Of a stretch of DNA of 64,000 bases, positions 44,745-53,451 are shown in pieces (within the stretch, counting starts at the first letter, position 1; every line of letters begins with the position of its first letter). Location: the NCBI RefSeq assembly GCF_008079445.1, contig NZ_VRYH01000002.1, positions 580,821 to 644,820 on the forward strand, given 5' to 3'. A program made the translations under genes and the position numbers. This DNA comes from Aidingimonas lacisalsi (GTDB lineage Bacteria; Pseudomonadota; Gammaproteobacteria; Pseudomonadales; Halomonadaceae). The notes under the pieces are model-generated. The model had not been told where the DNA came from. It did no database searches and saw nothing but the letters and a program-made list of their open reading frames with translations.

Positions 44745-47026
44745 GAAGATTCTCCAGCGGGTTGGGTGCGGGCATAGCGGCGCTTTAGTAGCAGGGAGTT
44801 GCCGATCACCGACAGTGAGCTGGCAGTCATGGCGACCACGCCGACCATGGGATGCAGCAACCCCACGGCGGCGATGGGAATGGCGGCCAGGTTGTAGCCA
44901 CTGGCCCAGATCAGGTTCTGCACGATCTTGCCGTAGGTGGCACGCGAGAGGTGCATGGCCTCCACCACGCCGGTCAGCTCGCCGCGGACCAGGGTCACGT
45001 CGGCCGCCTCGATGGCCACGTCGGCGCCGGCGCCTATGGCGATGCCCACGTTGGCCTGGGTCAGTGCCGGGGCGTCGTTGATGCCATCGCCGACCATTGC
45101 CACGTGCTCGCCGTGCTTGGCCTGAAGGGCACGGATGGCGTCGACCTTGCCTTCCGGCAGTACGCCGGCTTGGACCTCGTCGATGCTCACCTCCTCGGCC
45201 ACGGCATGGGCGGCGCGCTCGTTGTCGCCGGTGATCATCACCACGTGCAGGCCGAGGTCATGCATGCCGCGGATGGCCTCGCGCGATTCCTCCTTGAGGG
45301 TATCGGCAACGGCGACGAGGCCGCGCGCCTGGCCGTCGGCGGCGACGATCACCACGGTGCGCCCCTTGTCCTCGAGGGTCTGCATGGCTTCGTCCAGGGC
45401 CTCGAGGCCGGTGACGCCCTCTTCGTCGAGCAGGCGGCGGTTGCCGATCAGCACGCGCTGTTCACCCACCTTGCCGGAAACGCCGCGCGCCCCGGTGGAG
45501 CGGAACTCGCTGACATCCTCGGGCGGGACATCGCGCTCGCGGGCGCCGTCGACGATGGCCCTGGCGATGGGGTGCTCGGAGGCGTTCTCGACGCTGGCGG
45601 CGAGTCGCAGCAGTTCGTCCTCCTCGACGCCCTCGGCGGCGACCACGTCGGTCAGCCTGGGTTCGCCGCGGGTGATGGTACCGGTCTTGTCGAGCACCAT
45701 GACCTTGACGTCCTTGAAGGTCTGGATCGCCTCGCCGGAGCGGATCAGGATGCCGCGCTCGGCACCGATGCCGGAGCCCACCATCAGTGCGGTGGGCGTG
45801 GCCAGGCCCAGGGCGCAGGGACAGGCGATGACCAGCACGGCGATGGCGGCCAGTATTGCCAGCACCGGCACGGCCGCCTCCGGATTCACCCAGGGCAGGA
45901 AGGTGGCGCCCCAGTCCAGGATCGGCCGCAGCGCCTCCGGGAACAGCGCCCAGGCCACGAGGCTGGCCAGGGCGATCGCCAGCACCGCGGGCACGAAGCG
46001 CCCGGTCATGCGGTCGGCGAACTCCTGGATCGGCACTCGCGAGCCCTGCGCCTGGTCGATCAGGCGCACCACCTGGGAAAGGAAGGTGTCGCCGCCGACG
46101 CGGGTCGCCTTGACGCGCAGACGCCCCTCCTTGTTGATGGTGGCGCCGATCACGGTGTCGCCGTGGCTCTTGTAGACCGGTACCGACTCGCCGGTGGCGA
46201 TGGACTCGTCGAGGTGGCTCTCGCCCTCGACCACTTCGCCGTCGGTGGGGATCTTGTCGCCGGGCCGGACGATCATGATGTCGCCGGGGGCGAGCTCCTT
46301 GACCGGCACTTCGACCTCCTCGCCGTCGCGCTCGACCCGTGCCGTCTTGGCGCCGAGGGTCAGCAGGCGGCGGATTGCCTGGGAGGCGCGTCCCTTGGCC
46401 AGCGCTTCCAGGTAGCGCCCCAGCAGGTGGAAGGTCATGATGGTGGCGGCCATCTCGATGAACGAGGTCATGGGATAGACGAAGCCGACCAGGCCGATCA
46501 GGTAGGGCGGCAGGCTGCCCATGGAGATCAGCACGTCCATGTTGAAGGTGCCGTTCTTCAGCGAGCGCCAGCTCGAGCGATGGGTGGCGATGCCGCCGTA
46601 GAGGAACACCACCGGGAAGGCCAGTACGGCGATGAGCGCCAGATACCCCGGGATCGGCTGCCAGAACATGTGCGGCATCATCAGCAGCATGATCAGGGTG
46701 GTGGGTACCGCGGCGATGATCAGCCGTTGGCGCGCCTGGCGGAGGTAGCCCTCCTCGATCTCGGCATCGGCCTCGGCGTCATCTTCCTCCGCTTCTCCCT
46801 GCACGGCGGCCACGTCGTAGCCGGCCCCCTCTACCGCGCGCTTGAGGGCATCGCCGCCGGGGCCGTTAGCCTCGACCGTTACCTTGACCTGGTGGTTGGC
46901 GATATTGGTGTGGATATCGCCCACACCTTCAAGGCGCTCGAGCGTCGTGCGCACGATGCCGGCACAGTGGTCGCTGCCCATACCGGGGACCGTCAGGGTG
47001 ATGCGGTTATCGGTCATATCGGCCAT
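44741..47026 (-). CDS. copA: Cu(+)-exporting P-type ATPase (P1B-1)
   Basis: This 761-residue ATPase has an N-terminal heavy-metal-associated domain (about 5-70), eight expected helices, the CPC ion motif (ACPCALGLATP, about residue 400), DKTGTIT with the phosphorylated Asp, the SEHP nucleotide motif, MITGDN and GDGINDAPAL. Helix 7-8 features YN and MTASS point to Cu(+). The metal domain reads GMGSDHC in place of GMTCxxC, leaving one Cys. ATG 47026 follows AGGAGGAGAG. It pumps cytoplasmic Cu(+) to the periplasm, where the cupredoxin could receive it. Confidence 0.94.
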   Translation of the reverse strand: MADMTDNRITLTVPGMGSDHCAGIVRTTLERLEGVGDIHTNIANHQVKVTVEANGPGGDALKRAVEGAGYDVAAVQGEAEEDDAEADAEIEEGYLRQARQRLIIAAVPTTLIMLLMMPHMFWQPIPGYLALIAVLAFPVVFLYGGIATHRSSWRSLKNGTFNMDVLISMGSLPPYLIGLVGFVYPMTSFIEMAATIMTFHLLGRYLEALAKGRASQAIRRLLTLGAKTARVERDGEEVEVPVKELAPGDIMIVRPGDKIPTDGEVVEGESHLDESIATGESVPVYKSHGDTVIGATINKEGRLRVKATRVGGDTFLSQVVRLIDQAQGSRVPIQEFADRMTGRFVPAVLAIALASLVAWALFPEALRPILDWGATFLPWVNPEAAVPVLAILAAIAVLVIACPCALGLATPTALMVGSGIGAERGILIRSGEAIQTFKDVKVMVLDKTGTITRGEPRLTDVVAAEGVEEDELLRLAASVENASEHPIARAIVDGARERDVPPEDVSEFRSTGARGVSGKVGEQRVLIGNRRLLDEEGVTGLEALDEAMQTLEDKGRTVVIVAADGQARGLVAVADTLKEESREAIRGMHDLGLHVVMITGDNERAAHAVAEEVSIDEVQAGVLPEGKVDAIRALQAKHGEHVAMVGDGINDAPALTQANVGIAIGAGADVAIEAADVTLVRGELTGVVEAMHLSRATYGKIVQNLIWASGYNLAAIPIAAVGLLHPMVGVVAMTASSLSVIGNSLLLKRRYARTQPAGESS

Positions 47027-47098
47027 TGCTCTCCTCCTGATCGCCAAGGCCAGGTGGTCGGCCTATCGGTGGCCGCCCACCTCAATGGATGAGAATGC

Positions 47099-47197
47099 TC
47101 AGTGATGGGACTCGTGATCCTCGGGGGTGACGCCGGTACCGCTGGCACCGAGTGCCAAGGCGAGTCCGAGGACGAGGGTGTGCTTGCGCATTTCCAT
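47099..47197 (-). CDS. small exported-like peptide upstream of the copper ATPase
   Basis: A 32-codon frame starts MEMRKHTLVLGLALALGAS and ends with the His-rich tail PEDHESHH. AGGAGAACGATC precedes the ATG, a good ribosome binding site. The N-terminus looks like a signal peptide and the tail could bind copper. It could equally be a truncated gene or a leader peptide for the ATPase, which starts 72 bases later. Confidence 0.45.
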   Translation of the reverse strand: MEMRKHTLVLGLALALGASGTGVTPEDHESHH

Positions 47198-47273
47198 GAT
47201 CGTTCTCCTGGCGAGCTATTGGGCCCTTTCAAGGCTTTTGCTTACATTATTTCGGTTAGGTGCTGCACATAGG

Positions 47274-47492
47274 TCAATGCCATGTAACAACCATTAGGGG
47301 TGAGGAAAGACGACCAGGGTTCAGGGTCTGAACCTTTGTGTCAGCGGATCGACGGGAATCGGAGAAGTATTGGGCGTGGAATTGGGTCGCAATCAGAAAA
47401 AGAGTCAGCAGCATCAGTGTGGTCATATCGACACGACGCCATGGCAAGGTGTGGGCAAGACTAAGACGGGGTGTCGAAGTGTTCTTGGCCAT
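47274..47492 (-). CDS. hypothetical small membrane protein under an FNR-type promoter
   Basis: This 72-residue frame starts MAKNTSTPRLSL and has one hydrophobic helix (MTTLMLLTLFLIATQF). The longer start at 47531 would lie upstream of the predicted transcription start. No ribosome binding site is visible, so the coding call rests mainly on the well-placed promoter at 47527-47568. No family is recognised. Confidence 0.3.
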   Translation of the reverse strand: MAKNTSTPRLSLAHTLPWRRVDMTTLMLLTLFLIATQFHAQYFSDSRRSADTKVQTLNPGRLSSPLMVVTWH

Positions 47493-47526
47493 GGTGTCAG
47501 ACAAATTGTTAGGAAGTGGTTCTCTT

Positions 47527-47568
47527 AGCATAGACCAGAGGTACTACCTGGCCGTTGATCCACATCAA
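47527..47568 (-). promoter_or_regulatory. class II FNR/ANR-type promoter
   Basis: TTGAT-N4-ATCAA at 47555-47568 matches the FNR/ANR consensus perfectly. On the minus strand, TATGCT (47532-47527) follows after exactly 22 bases, which places the FNR site at -41.5, the standard class II position. Transcription should start near 47520. On the plus strand no -10 element is found at the matching distance. Confidence 0.65.
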
Positions 47569-47776
47569 AGTTGATGAACGCAGGGTACCTGGGGGATGGC
47601 CAGGTTCTCAGACTCTTAAGGGCGCTATGGAATAGCTGCCAGTTTCAATTGATAACGTCGTGTGCGAACTAATGGCGTTGTCAACCCCTCTTAGCATTAA
47701 TGGAGCTCCAACTGTTACATTATCCGATGCATTACCCCTGATCGGGTTGATGCCAAAGAAACAGGAGGTTTCAGCC

Positions 47777-48550
47777 ATGAGTGAAACGACACCAGCCTCC
47801 ACGAGCATAGCCTCTGTGGCCCGCGTCTATCGGATGAAAACGGCGGAGCACCTTTGCCCCTTCGGGATGAAAACCGTCGCTCTGCTCAAGCGCAAGGGGT
47901 ATGAGGTGGAGGATCATCCATTGACCTCGCGTGATGAGATCGATGCATTTCAGGCGCGCGCCAATGTCGATACCACGCCCCAGGTCTATATCGGCGAGGA
48001 GCGGATCGGCGGTTATGAAGAGGTGCGTGCGTATCTGGGGCTGAGCGTGCCGAATGCGAAGGAGACTACGTACCGACCGGTGGTCGCTCTGTTTGCGACG
48101 GCGTTGTTGATGGGGCTGGCGATCAGTTGGGCCGCTACCGGCTCGTTCTGGACGGTGCGGATGCCGGAGTATGCCATTGCCACCGCCATGTGCCTGTTGG
48201 GACTGCAAAAGCTCAAGGATGTCGAGAGCTTCAGTACGATGTTCCTCAATTACGATCTGCTGGCCCAGCGCTATGTTCCGTATGGTTATTTTTACCCCTA
48301 TGCCGAAACCCTGGCGGGCATACTGATGCTGGCGGGGGCACTGATCTGGATTGCCGCGCCGTTGGCGCTCTTCATCGGTGCCGTCGGGGCCGTGTCCGTG
48401 TTCAAGGCCGTCTATATCGATAAACGCGCGTTGAAATGCGCCTGTGTCGGTGGCGACAGCAATGTGCCGCTGGGTTTTGTCTCGCTGACCGAAAACCTGG
48501 TGATGGTGGCGATGGGAGTGTGGATGCCGCTACGGATGCTTGTGTCATGA
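47777..48550 (+). CDS. glutaredoxin-MauE-type membrane fusion protein
   Basis: This 257-residue protein starts with a glutaredoxin domain (about 15-95) with a monothiol-type CPFG motif and the TTPQVYIGEERIGGYEEVRAYL substrate region. A four-helix MauE/DoxX-like domain follows (about 105-255). Two further Cys (CACVG) lie near residue 222, which may relay electrons. It probably carries thiol redox equivalents in the inner membrane. AGGAGGT precedes ATG 47777. Its promoter is not clear. Confidence 0.85.
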   Translation: MSETTPASTSIASVARVYRMKTAEHLCPFGMKTVALLKRKGYEVEDHPLTSRDEIDAFQARANVDTTPQVYIGEERIGGYEEVRAYLGLSVPNAKETTYRPVVALFATALLMGLAISWAATGSFWTVRMPEYAIATAMCLLGLQKLKDVESFSTMFLNYDLLAQRYVPYGYFYPYAETLAGILMLAGALIWIAAPLALFIGAVGAVSVFKAVYIDKRALKCACVGGDSNVPLGFVSLTENLVMVAMGVWMPLRMLVS

Positions 48551-48571
48551 GCTCCGCTCTCCAGTAGCCCG

Positions 48572-49699
48572 TCAGTGGCGCCCCACGGTTTCATGAGCCA
48601 CTGTCCAGTGCCGGGCCTGGTCACTCAGTGTCAGGCCGAGGCCGGGGCGCGTCGGTACCTGCATGCAGCCGTCGCGAATCTCGATCCGTTCTTGAAACAG
48701 TGGCTCCAGCCATTCGAAGTGTTCTACCCATGGCTCGGTGGGAAACGCTGCCGATAGATGCAGATGGATTTCCATGACGAAATGTGGCGCCATCTTGATG
48801 CCGGCATCGGCGGCATGGTGAGCTATCTGCAGAAACGGCGTTACACCGCCGATACGTGGTGCATCGGGCTGAATGAAGCTGACCGAACGGTGATCGATCA
48901 ATAGCTGCAACTCCCGGAGGTTGGAGAGCATTTCTCCTGTGGCGATGGGCGTGTCGAGTCGCGCATTGAGCCAGGCATGGCCTTCGGGGTCATGAGCGGA
49001 TACAGGCTCCTCGATCCAGGTCAGGCCGAGATCATCGATCCCTCGGCCAAAGCGCATGGCCGTGTTGCGATCCCATTGCTGATTGGCGTCGATCATGATG
49101 GGAACGTCATCGCCCAAATGCTTGCGCAAGGTGGTGACACGACGAATGTCTTCATTCAGATCGGGCTGGCCGACCTTCATTTTGACGCCGCGAATACCGT
49201 TGGCCCGCGAACGATCGGCATTGGCACAGACCTCTTTGATAGCGGTGCCGAAATAGCCGCCGGATGTGTTGTAGGTCGGTACGGCATCACGATATGCACC
49301 GAGTAGCTTGGCTAGAGAGAGCCCGGCACGCCTGGCTTTCATGTCCCACAAGGCGGTATCGAAAGCGGCGATTGCCTGAACGGCGACGCCGCAGCGATCG
49401 ACGGAGGCGCTTTGCCAGGCGAGTTTCTCCCATAGTTTCCCGATGTCATTGGGGTCCTCGCCGATGACGAAAGGGGCCAGCTCCAGGGCATGGGCGTATT
49501 GGGCCTTGCCTCCGGCACGCAAGACATAACCGAACCCGAGCCCTTGGTGTCCTTCATGCGTTTCCAGTTCGACGAATGTCAGCGATACCTCGGTCATGGG
49601 GCGTTGGCGCCCGGTCATCACCTTGGCGTCACTGATCGGTTTGTCGAGGGGTAGAAGGATATGTGACAACGTGGCGCTGGCGATGGTGTCATGCGACAT
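48572..49699 (-). CDS. L-talarate/galactarate dehydratase-like enolase-superfamily enzyme
   Basis: This 375-residue protein closely follows the described L-talarate/galactarate dehydratase family: SDAKVMTGRQRPMTEV, YNTSGGYFGTA, GVKMKVGQPDLNEDIRR (Lys base), DANQQWDR, WIEEPVSAHDPEGHA and IATGEML (metal ligands), then APHFVMEIHLHLSAAFPTEPWVEHFEW with the acid-base His. It dehydrates aldaric acids to keto-deoxy acids. No downstream enzyme is adjacent, so it may serve the TTT-imported sugar acids encoded at 30-41 kb. The ATG at 49699 gives the usual N-terminus. Confidence 0.85.
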   Translation of the reverse strand: MSHDTIASATLSHILLPLDKPISDAKVMTGRQRPMTEVSLTFVELETHEGHQGLGFGYVLRAGGKAQYAHALELAPFVIGEDPNDIGKLWEKLAWQSASVDRCGVAVQAIAAFDTALWDMKARRAGLSLAKLLGAYRDAVPTYNTSGGYFGTAIKEVCANADRSRANGIRGVKMKVGQPDLNEDIRRVTTLRKHLGDDVPIMIDANQQWDRNTAMRFGRGIDDLGLTWIEEPVSAHDPEGHAWLNARLDTPIATGEMLSNLRELQLLIDHRSVSFIQPDAPRIGGVTPFLQIAHHAADAGIKMAPHFVMEIHLHLSAAFPTEPWVEHFEWLEPLFQERIEIRDGCMQVPTRPGLGLTLSDQARHWTVAHETVGRH

Positions 49700-49744
49700 C
49701 AGGGCGCCTCCTGTTAAGGGCGTGACTTTGACCCTAATTAGTCA

Positions 49745-49757
49745 TACATCATATGTA
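49745..49757. promoter_or_regulatory. palindromic operator candidate upstream of the dehydratase
   Basis: TACAT-CAT-ATGTA has two perfect five-base arms and lies 46 bases upstream of the dehydratase start codon. It differs from both the TGGTATACCA and the TCGTAGCGCTACGA elements, so another regulator is implied. Confidence 0.35.
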
Positions 49758-49791
49758 AATACAGCGTCGGTAGTACGCGCACAGTGAACGG

Positions 49792-49917
49792 TCAATAAGA
49801 ACAGCCGATCTGACCGGCATCGAACGCCTGCTTGACTTGTTGATAGACATCCTGGCTGATGTCGATGGCCTGTTGATCGGCGGTCGGAGGCTGCAGGATG
49901 CTTTCGTTTGATTCACA
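49792..49917 (-). pseudogene. possible gene remnant upstream of the amidase
   Basis: The minus strand is open for about 41 codons with a coding-like composition (TADQQAIDISQDVYQQVKQAF ending QIGCSY) and no start codon. An in-frame stop precedes it. It looks like the C-terminal end of a lost protein, but I cannot assign a family. Confidence 0.25.
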
Positions 49918-49985
49918 TCATACTGTCATGAAGCATTCCCTCGTATCCTCTCTGTCAGGGAACATGAAACCGCGTGGAAGGGCCT

Positions 49986-51491
49986 ATGGACGACGATGAG
50001 TATCGCGATTATGACGGCCTGGGGTTGGCGGAACTGATTCGTCACGGTGAGGTTAGCCGTGAGGCGGTGTTCGAGGCGGCTTGTCGTCAGATCGATCGGC
50101 ACAATCCCTCCCTGGGAGCCGTCGTCAGGACACGCTATCAACGCGCCAGGGCGGAACAGGCGGCTGTGACGACCGACGCGACGTTCTGTGGTGTCCCGTT
50201 CCTGACCAAGGATCTGTTGATGGCTTTGGAGGGTGAGCCGTTGAGTTTCGGTAGCGCCGCTCTGGCCGATTGGCGTCCGGCTAGCGATTCGACACTGGTA
50301 CAACGGGTGCGGTGTGCCGGGCTGGCGATTCTGGGACAGACCACCACGCCGGAGCTGGGGTTGATGGGCATCACCGAGCCCAAGGCCTTCCCGCATCCGC
50401 GTAATCCCTGGGACCCATCACGCTCCCCGGGCGGCTCCAGTGGCGGCGCGGCCACCGCCGTGGCGTCCGGCATGGTGCCGCTGGCCGGTGCGGGTGACGG
50501 GGGCGGTTCGATTCGTATTCCGGCCAGCCATTGCGGGCTGTTCGGTTTCAAGCCGTCACGTGCCCGTGTACCGCTGGGGCCCATGCATGCGGACGTGTGG
50601 GAGGGGGCGGTCGTCGAACATGCCGTGACGCGCAGCGTGCGTGACAGCGCGGCCTTGCTCGATGAGACCAACGGCATGGATGAAGGTGGGCCTTTACCGA
50701 TACGTCACGAAGGTGGTTACCTGGCCGCTCTGGAGCGTCCACTGCCTGCGTTGCGGATTGGCGTATCCCTGGGCGAGTCGCTTGGCTCCCCGTTCGGCAC
50801 GCAATTGGATGACGAGGTCACAACGGCCCTGGAACGGACCGCCCGGCACTGTGAATCGCTGGGCCATCACGTCGAGTGGGCGGAACCCGTCCTGGACGGT
50901 CGGGCCATCGCCGAGAGTTATCTGTCGTTATATCTCGGGCATCTGGCGGCTGATCTGGCCTGGATCGCCAAAGAGACCGGTGTGCCGATTTCGCGGCTGG
51001 CGATCGAGCCGTCGACCCGTGCCATCGGCCGCCTGGGACGGCACCTCAAGGCCAGCGACTATGTGCTGGCGAAGCGTTACTGGAATACCCTGGGGCGGAC
51101 CATGGGTGAGTTCCACCGCCGGTTCGATGTGTTATTGATGCCGGTGGCGGCATCGCCGGCGCCACGCAGGGGCGCGTTATACCCGTCGCCGCTCGAGGAG
51201 CGTTTGATGTCGATACTGGCGCTGCCGGGCCTGTCGAGGCTGGCGTTCAATGCCGGTGCCTTGGCGTCTCTCGCTCGGAATGCGCTGCGTGAGACGCCGT
51301 TCACGCAATTGGCCAATCTGACCGGTCAGCCGGCCATGTCGTTACCGGTGCACATCACCGCTGGCGGGTTGCCGGTCGGCGTCCAGGCCATGGGGCCGAT
51401 GGGCGACGAGATGCGTCTGTTTCAGTTGGCGGCTCAGCTTGAAGAAGAGATTGGCTGGCAGCGTCATCTGCCGGTTAGCACCATTCCCTGA
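49986..51491 (+). CDS. amidase-signature family amidohydrolase
   Basis: This 501-residue enzyme carries the Ser-cisSer-Lys triad of the amidase signature family: Lys near 75 (VPFLTKDLL), Ser in PGGSSGGAATAVASG near 150 and the nucleophile Ser near 174 (GGGSIRIPAS). It hydrolyses an amide of unknown identity. GGAAGGG lies just upstream of ATG 49986; an in-frame GTG lies at 49974. It is followed by cmoM, 44 bases later. Confidence 0.88.
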   Translation: MDDDEYRDYDGLGLAELIRHGEVSREAVFEAACRQIDRHNPSLGAVVRTRYQRARAEQAAVTTDATFCGVPFLTKDLLMALEGEPLSFGSAALADWRPASDSTLVQRVRCAGLAILGQTTTPELGLMGITEPKAFPHPRNPWDPSRSPGGSSGGAATAVASGMVPLAGAGDGGGSIRIPASHCGLFGFKPSRARVPLGPMHADVWEGAVVEHAVTRSVRDSAALLDETNGMDEGGPLPIRHEGGYLAALERPLPALRIGVSLGESLGSPFGTQLDDEVTTALERTARHCESLGHHVEWAEPVLDGRAIAESYLSLYLGHLAADLAWIAKETGVPISRLAIEPSTRAIGRLGRHLKASDYVLAKRYWNTLGRTMGEFHRRFDVLLMPVAASPAPRRGALYPSPLEERLMSILALPGLSRLAFNAGALASLARNALRETPFTQLANLTGQPAMSLPVHITAGGLPVGVQAMGPMGDEMRLFQLAAQLEEEIGWQRHLPVSTIP

Positions 51492-51535
51492 TACGGGTAG
51501 AATGATCAGCCCACTGTTTTCCTGCCGGAGTTCTG

Positions 51536-52357
51536 ATGGTCGCTCGCCCCCCGTCCACTGCCGATTGGTTGTCGCCCGAAGGCGACCGCCATTTCGACGA
51601 CCTGGTGGAGAAGTTTGCCGATAGCCTCTATGGCAGAACGCGCGGGGCGCTGCGACTGGCGATGCTGGATCATCTGTTACCGCGCATGCTGACGCTCGAG
51701 TCGCAACCGGTGCTGGAAGTCGGTGCCGGGCTGGGACAGATGGCGGTGTGGTTTATCGAACGTGGGCACGCCGTGACCGTCACCGAACCGGCTGAAGCGA
51801 TGCTGTCACGCGCCCGGGAGCATTTGGGCGGACAGGCGGAGGGTTACGTGCAGGCGCCCTTGCAACGCTTAACCGAATTCACGCCGGGTCCCTGGCCGCT
51901 GATCGTCTGCCATGCCGTGTTGGAGTGGCTGGCCGAGCCACGTACGGCGCTATCGACGCTGAATGGGTTGCTGGCCCCGGGCGGTCAAGTGTCATTGATG
52001 GTATTCAATAGAGATGCCTTGCGCTTCTCCAATGTACTCAAGGGGAATTGGGACAAGGTGCAACAGGATGATCTGGCCGGACAGGGACGCGGTCAGCGAT
52101 TGACGCCGATCTCCCCACTGAGCCACGCGCAGATCGCTCGCTGGGCGGCCGAGGAGGGCTTGACGGTCGAGTCGGTCGCGGGGATTCGGGTATTTTCCGA
52201 TTATTGTGGCGTATCAGCGGCGTCTGCTGAGACCTACGATCAACTCTTGGCTCTCGAGCGGCAGTACTGTCAGTGCGAACCGCACTGGCGACTGGGGCGC
52301 TACCTGCTCTATACACTGCGCAAGCCGCATGCGGGGCATGATGAGGGGAATGCATGA
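51536..52357 (+). CDS. cmoM: tRNA 5-carboxymethoxyuridine methyltransferase
   Basis: CmoM uses SAM to methylate cmo5U34 to mcmo5U34 in certain tRNAs. The 273-residue protein aligns well with E. coli CmoM: FDDLVEKFADSLYGRTRGALRLAML (about 20-44), SAM motif LEVGAGLGQMA, FHAVLEW-like CHAVLEWLAEP, GNWDKVQ and the C-terminal YCQCEPHWRLGRYLLYTLRKP. It has a short extra N-terminus. Its stop overlaps rsmC by 4 bases. Confidence 0.9.
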   Translation: MVARPPSTADWLSPEGDRHFDDLVEKFADSLYGRTRGALRLAMLDHLLPRMLTLESQPVLEVGAGLGQMAVWFIERGHAVTVTEPAEAMLSRAREHLGGQAEGYVQAPLQRLTEFTPGPWPLIVCHAVLEWLAEPRTALSTLNGLLAPGGQVSLMVFNRDALRFSNVLKGNWDKVQQDDLAGQGRGQRLTPISPLSHAQIARWAAEEGLTVESVAGIRVFSDYCGVSAASAETYDQLLALERQYCQCEPHWRLGRYLLYTLRKPHAGHDEGNA

Positions 52358-53364
52358 ACGCCCAGACACCTGTCTGCCAGTTGCTGGAACGCCAGGCGAT
52401 GGACTATCGGCAGTGGTGGTGGGTGGCTCCACCGCAGGATGACTGGTTGCTGGAGGCCGGTGGCGGCGTGATCAGTGGCGACCAGAGCGTGCTCGATGCC
52501 TGGCGAGCCAGCGGTAAGTCCGCCGGTTCGGCTCTCTCCACGGAACCACTGGAGGATATTCCCGGCGCCGTGCTGTTCTGGCCCAAGAGCCATGCGCTGG
52601 GCGAGTGGTGGTTATTGTCGCTGTGCGAGCGGTTACCGGCCGGTACGCCACTGCAGGTGGTGGGTGAGAATCAGGGCGGTGTCAAACGGGTGCTCAAGGT
52701 CCTGGCGGCACTGGGATTGGGGTGTCGCAAGCGTGACAGCGCGCGGCGCTCTACGCTGTTCGAGACTCGGCTGGAGCGGGTTTCCGTGGCGGCCGATGCC
52801 GTCTGGCAGACCTTCGAGGCGGAGCATCTGACCCTGGCCAGCCACCCGGGCGTCTTCGGACATGGCAAGCTAGATGATGGCACACGGCTGTTGTTATCCA
52901 CGCTGGAAGCCCATCTTCCCGATGCCCCGGGGACGGTGCTCGATCTGGGGTGCGGTGATGGCGTGATCAGCGCCTGGTTGTCGGAACGCCGTGCGAATAT
53001 CACGGCGGTCGATGTCAATCTATTCGCCGTTGCAGCGACCCGGTGCACGCTGCAGACCAACGGCCTGACGGGAGAGGTCCTGCCCAGCGATGTCTACTCG
53101 GCCCTGGATGAGCGCCGCTTCGATATGATCGTCAGCAATCCGCCTTTTCATCAGGAGCGAACGATCGATTACGGCCCCGCGGCGCGGCTGATTCGTGCGG
53201 CCCCTCAGCACCTGACACCAGGTGGCCAGCTGATACTGGTGGCCAATGCGTTCCTGCCCTATCCCGATCTGCTGGAATCGACATTCGGTCACTGCGAGAT
53301 ACTGGCCGATGACCGTCGATATCGGGTGTATCGAGTGGTGCTATCTCAGCGTCACGCGATTTAA
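52354..53364 (+). CDS. rsmC: 16S rRNA (guanine1207-N2)-methyltransferase
   Basis: RsmC methylates G1207 of 16S rRNA in the 30S subunit. The 336-residue protein has two related methyltransferase-like halves, as in the family. The N-terminal half is degenerate. The C-terminal half has SAM motif LDLGCGDGVIS (about 197-207) and the catalytic NPPFHQ motif near 262. The start overlaps cmoM by ATGA, so the two RNA-modification genes are coupled. Confidence 0.9.
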   Translation: MNAQTPVCQLLERQAMDYRQWWWVAPPQDDWLLEAGGGVISGDQSVLDAWRASGKSAGSALSTEPLEDIPGAVLFWPKSHALGEWWLLSLCERLPAGTPLQVVGENQGGVKRVLKVLAALGLGCRKRDSARRSTLFETRLERVSVAADAVWQTFEAEHLTLASHPGVFGHGKLDDGTRLLLSTLEAHLPDAPGTVLDLGCGDGVISAWLSERRANITAVDVNLFAVAATRCTLQTNGLTGEVLPSDVYSALDERRFDMIVSNPPFHQERTIDYGPAARLIRAAPQHLTPGGQLILVANAFLPYPDLLESTFGHCEILADDRRYRVYRVVLSQRHAI

Positions 53365-53451
53365 CGATCGGCTGAAACGCGGAATATGCTAGGGTAGCGA
53401 GAGTTTCGTCAGGATAATCAACCAAGACCGGTCAGGTCATCGAGGCAGGGA

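Noticed and set aside
44852..47092. A 746-codon open frame on the plus strand opposite the copper ATPase
   Set aside because: It is the antisense shadow of a GC-rich gene. The translation is low-complexity (rich in Gly, Asp, His and Gln) and no family is recognisable, while the minus strand shows all P-type ATPase motifs.
42657..47300. Copper genes as a genomic island integrated at tRNA-Arg
   Set aside because: No integrase is present, and the genes lie on the 5' side of the tRNA, whereas integration usually uses the 3' end. No repeat of the tRNA end was seen.
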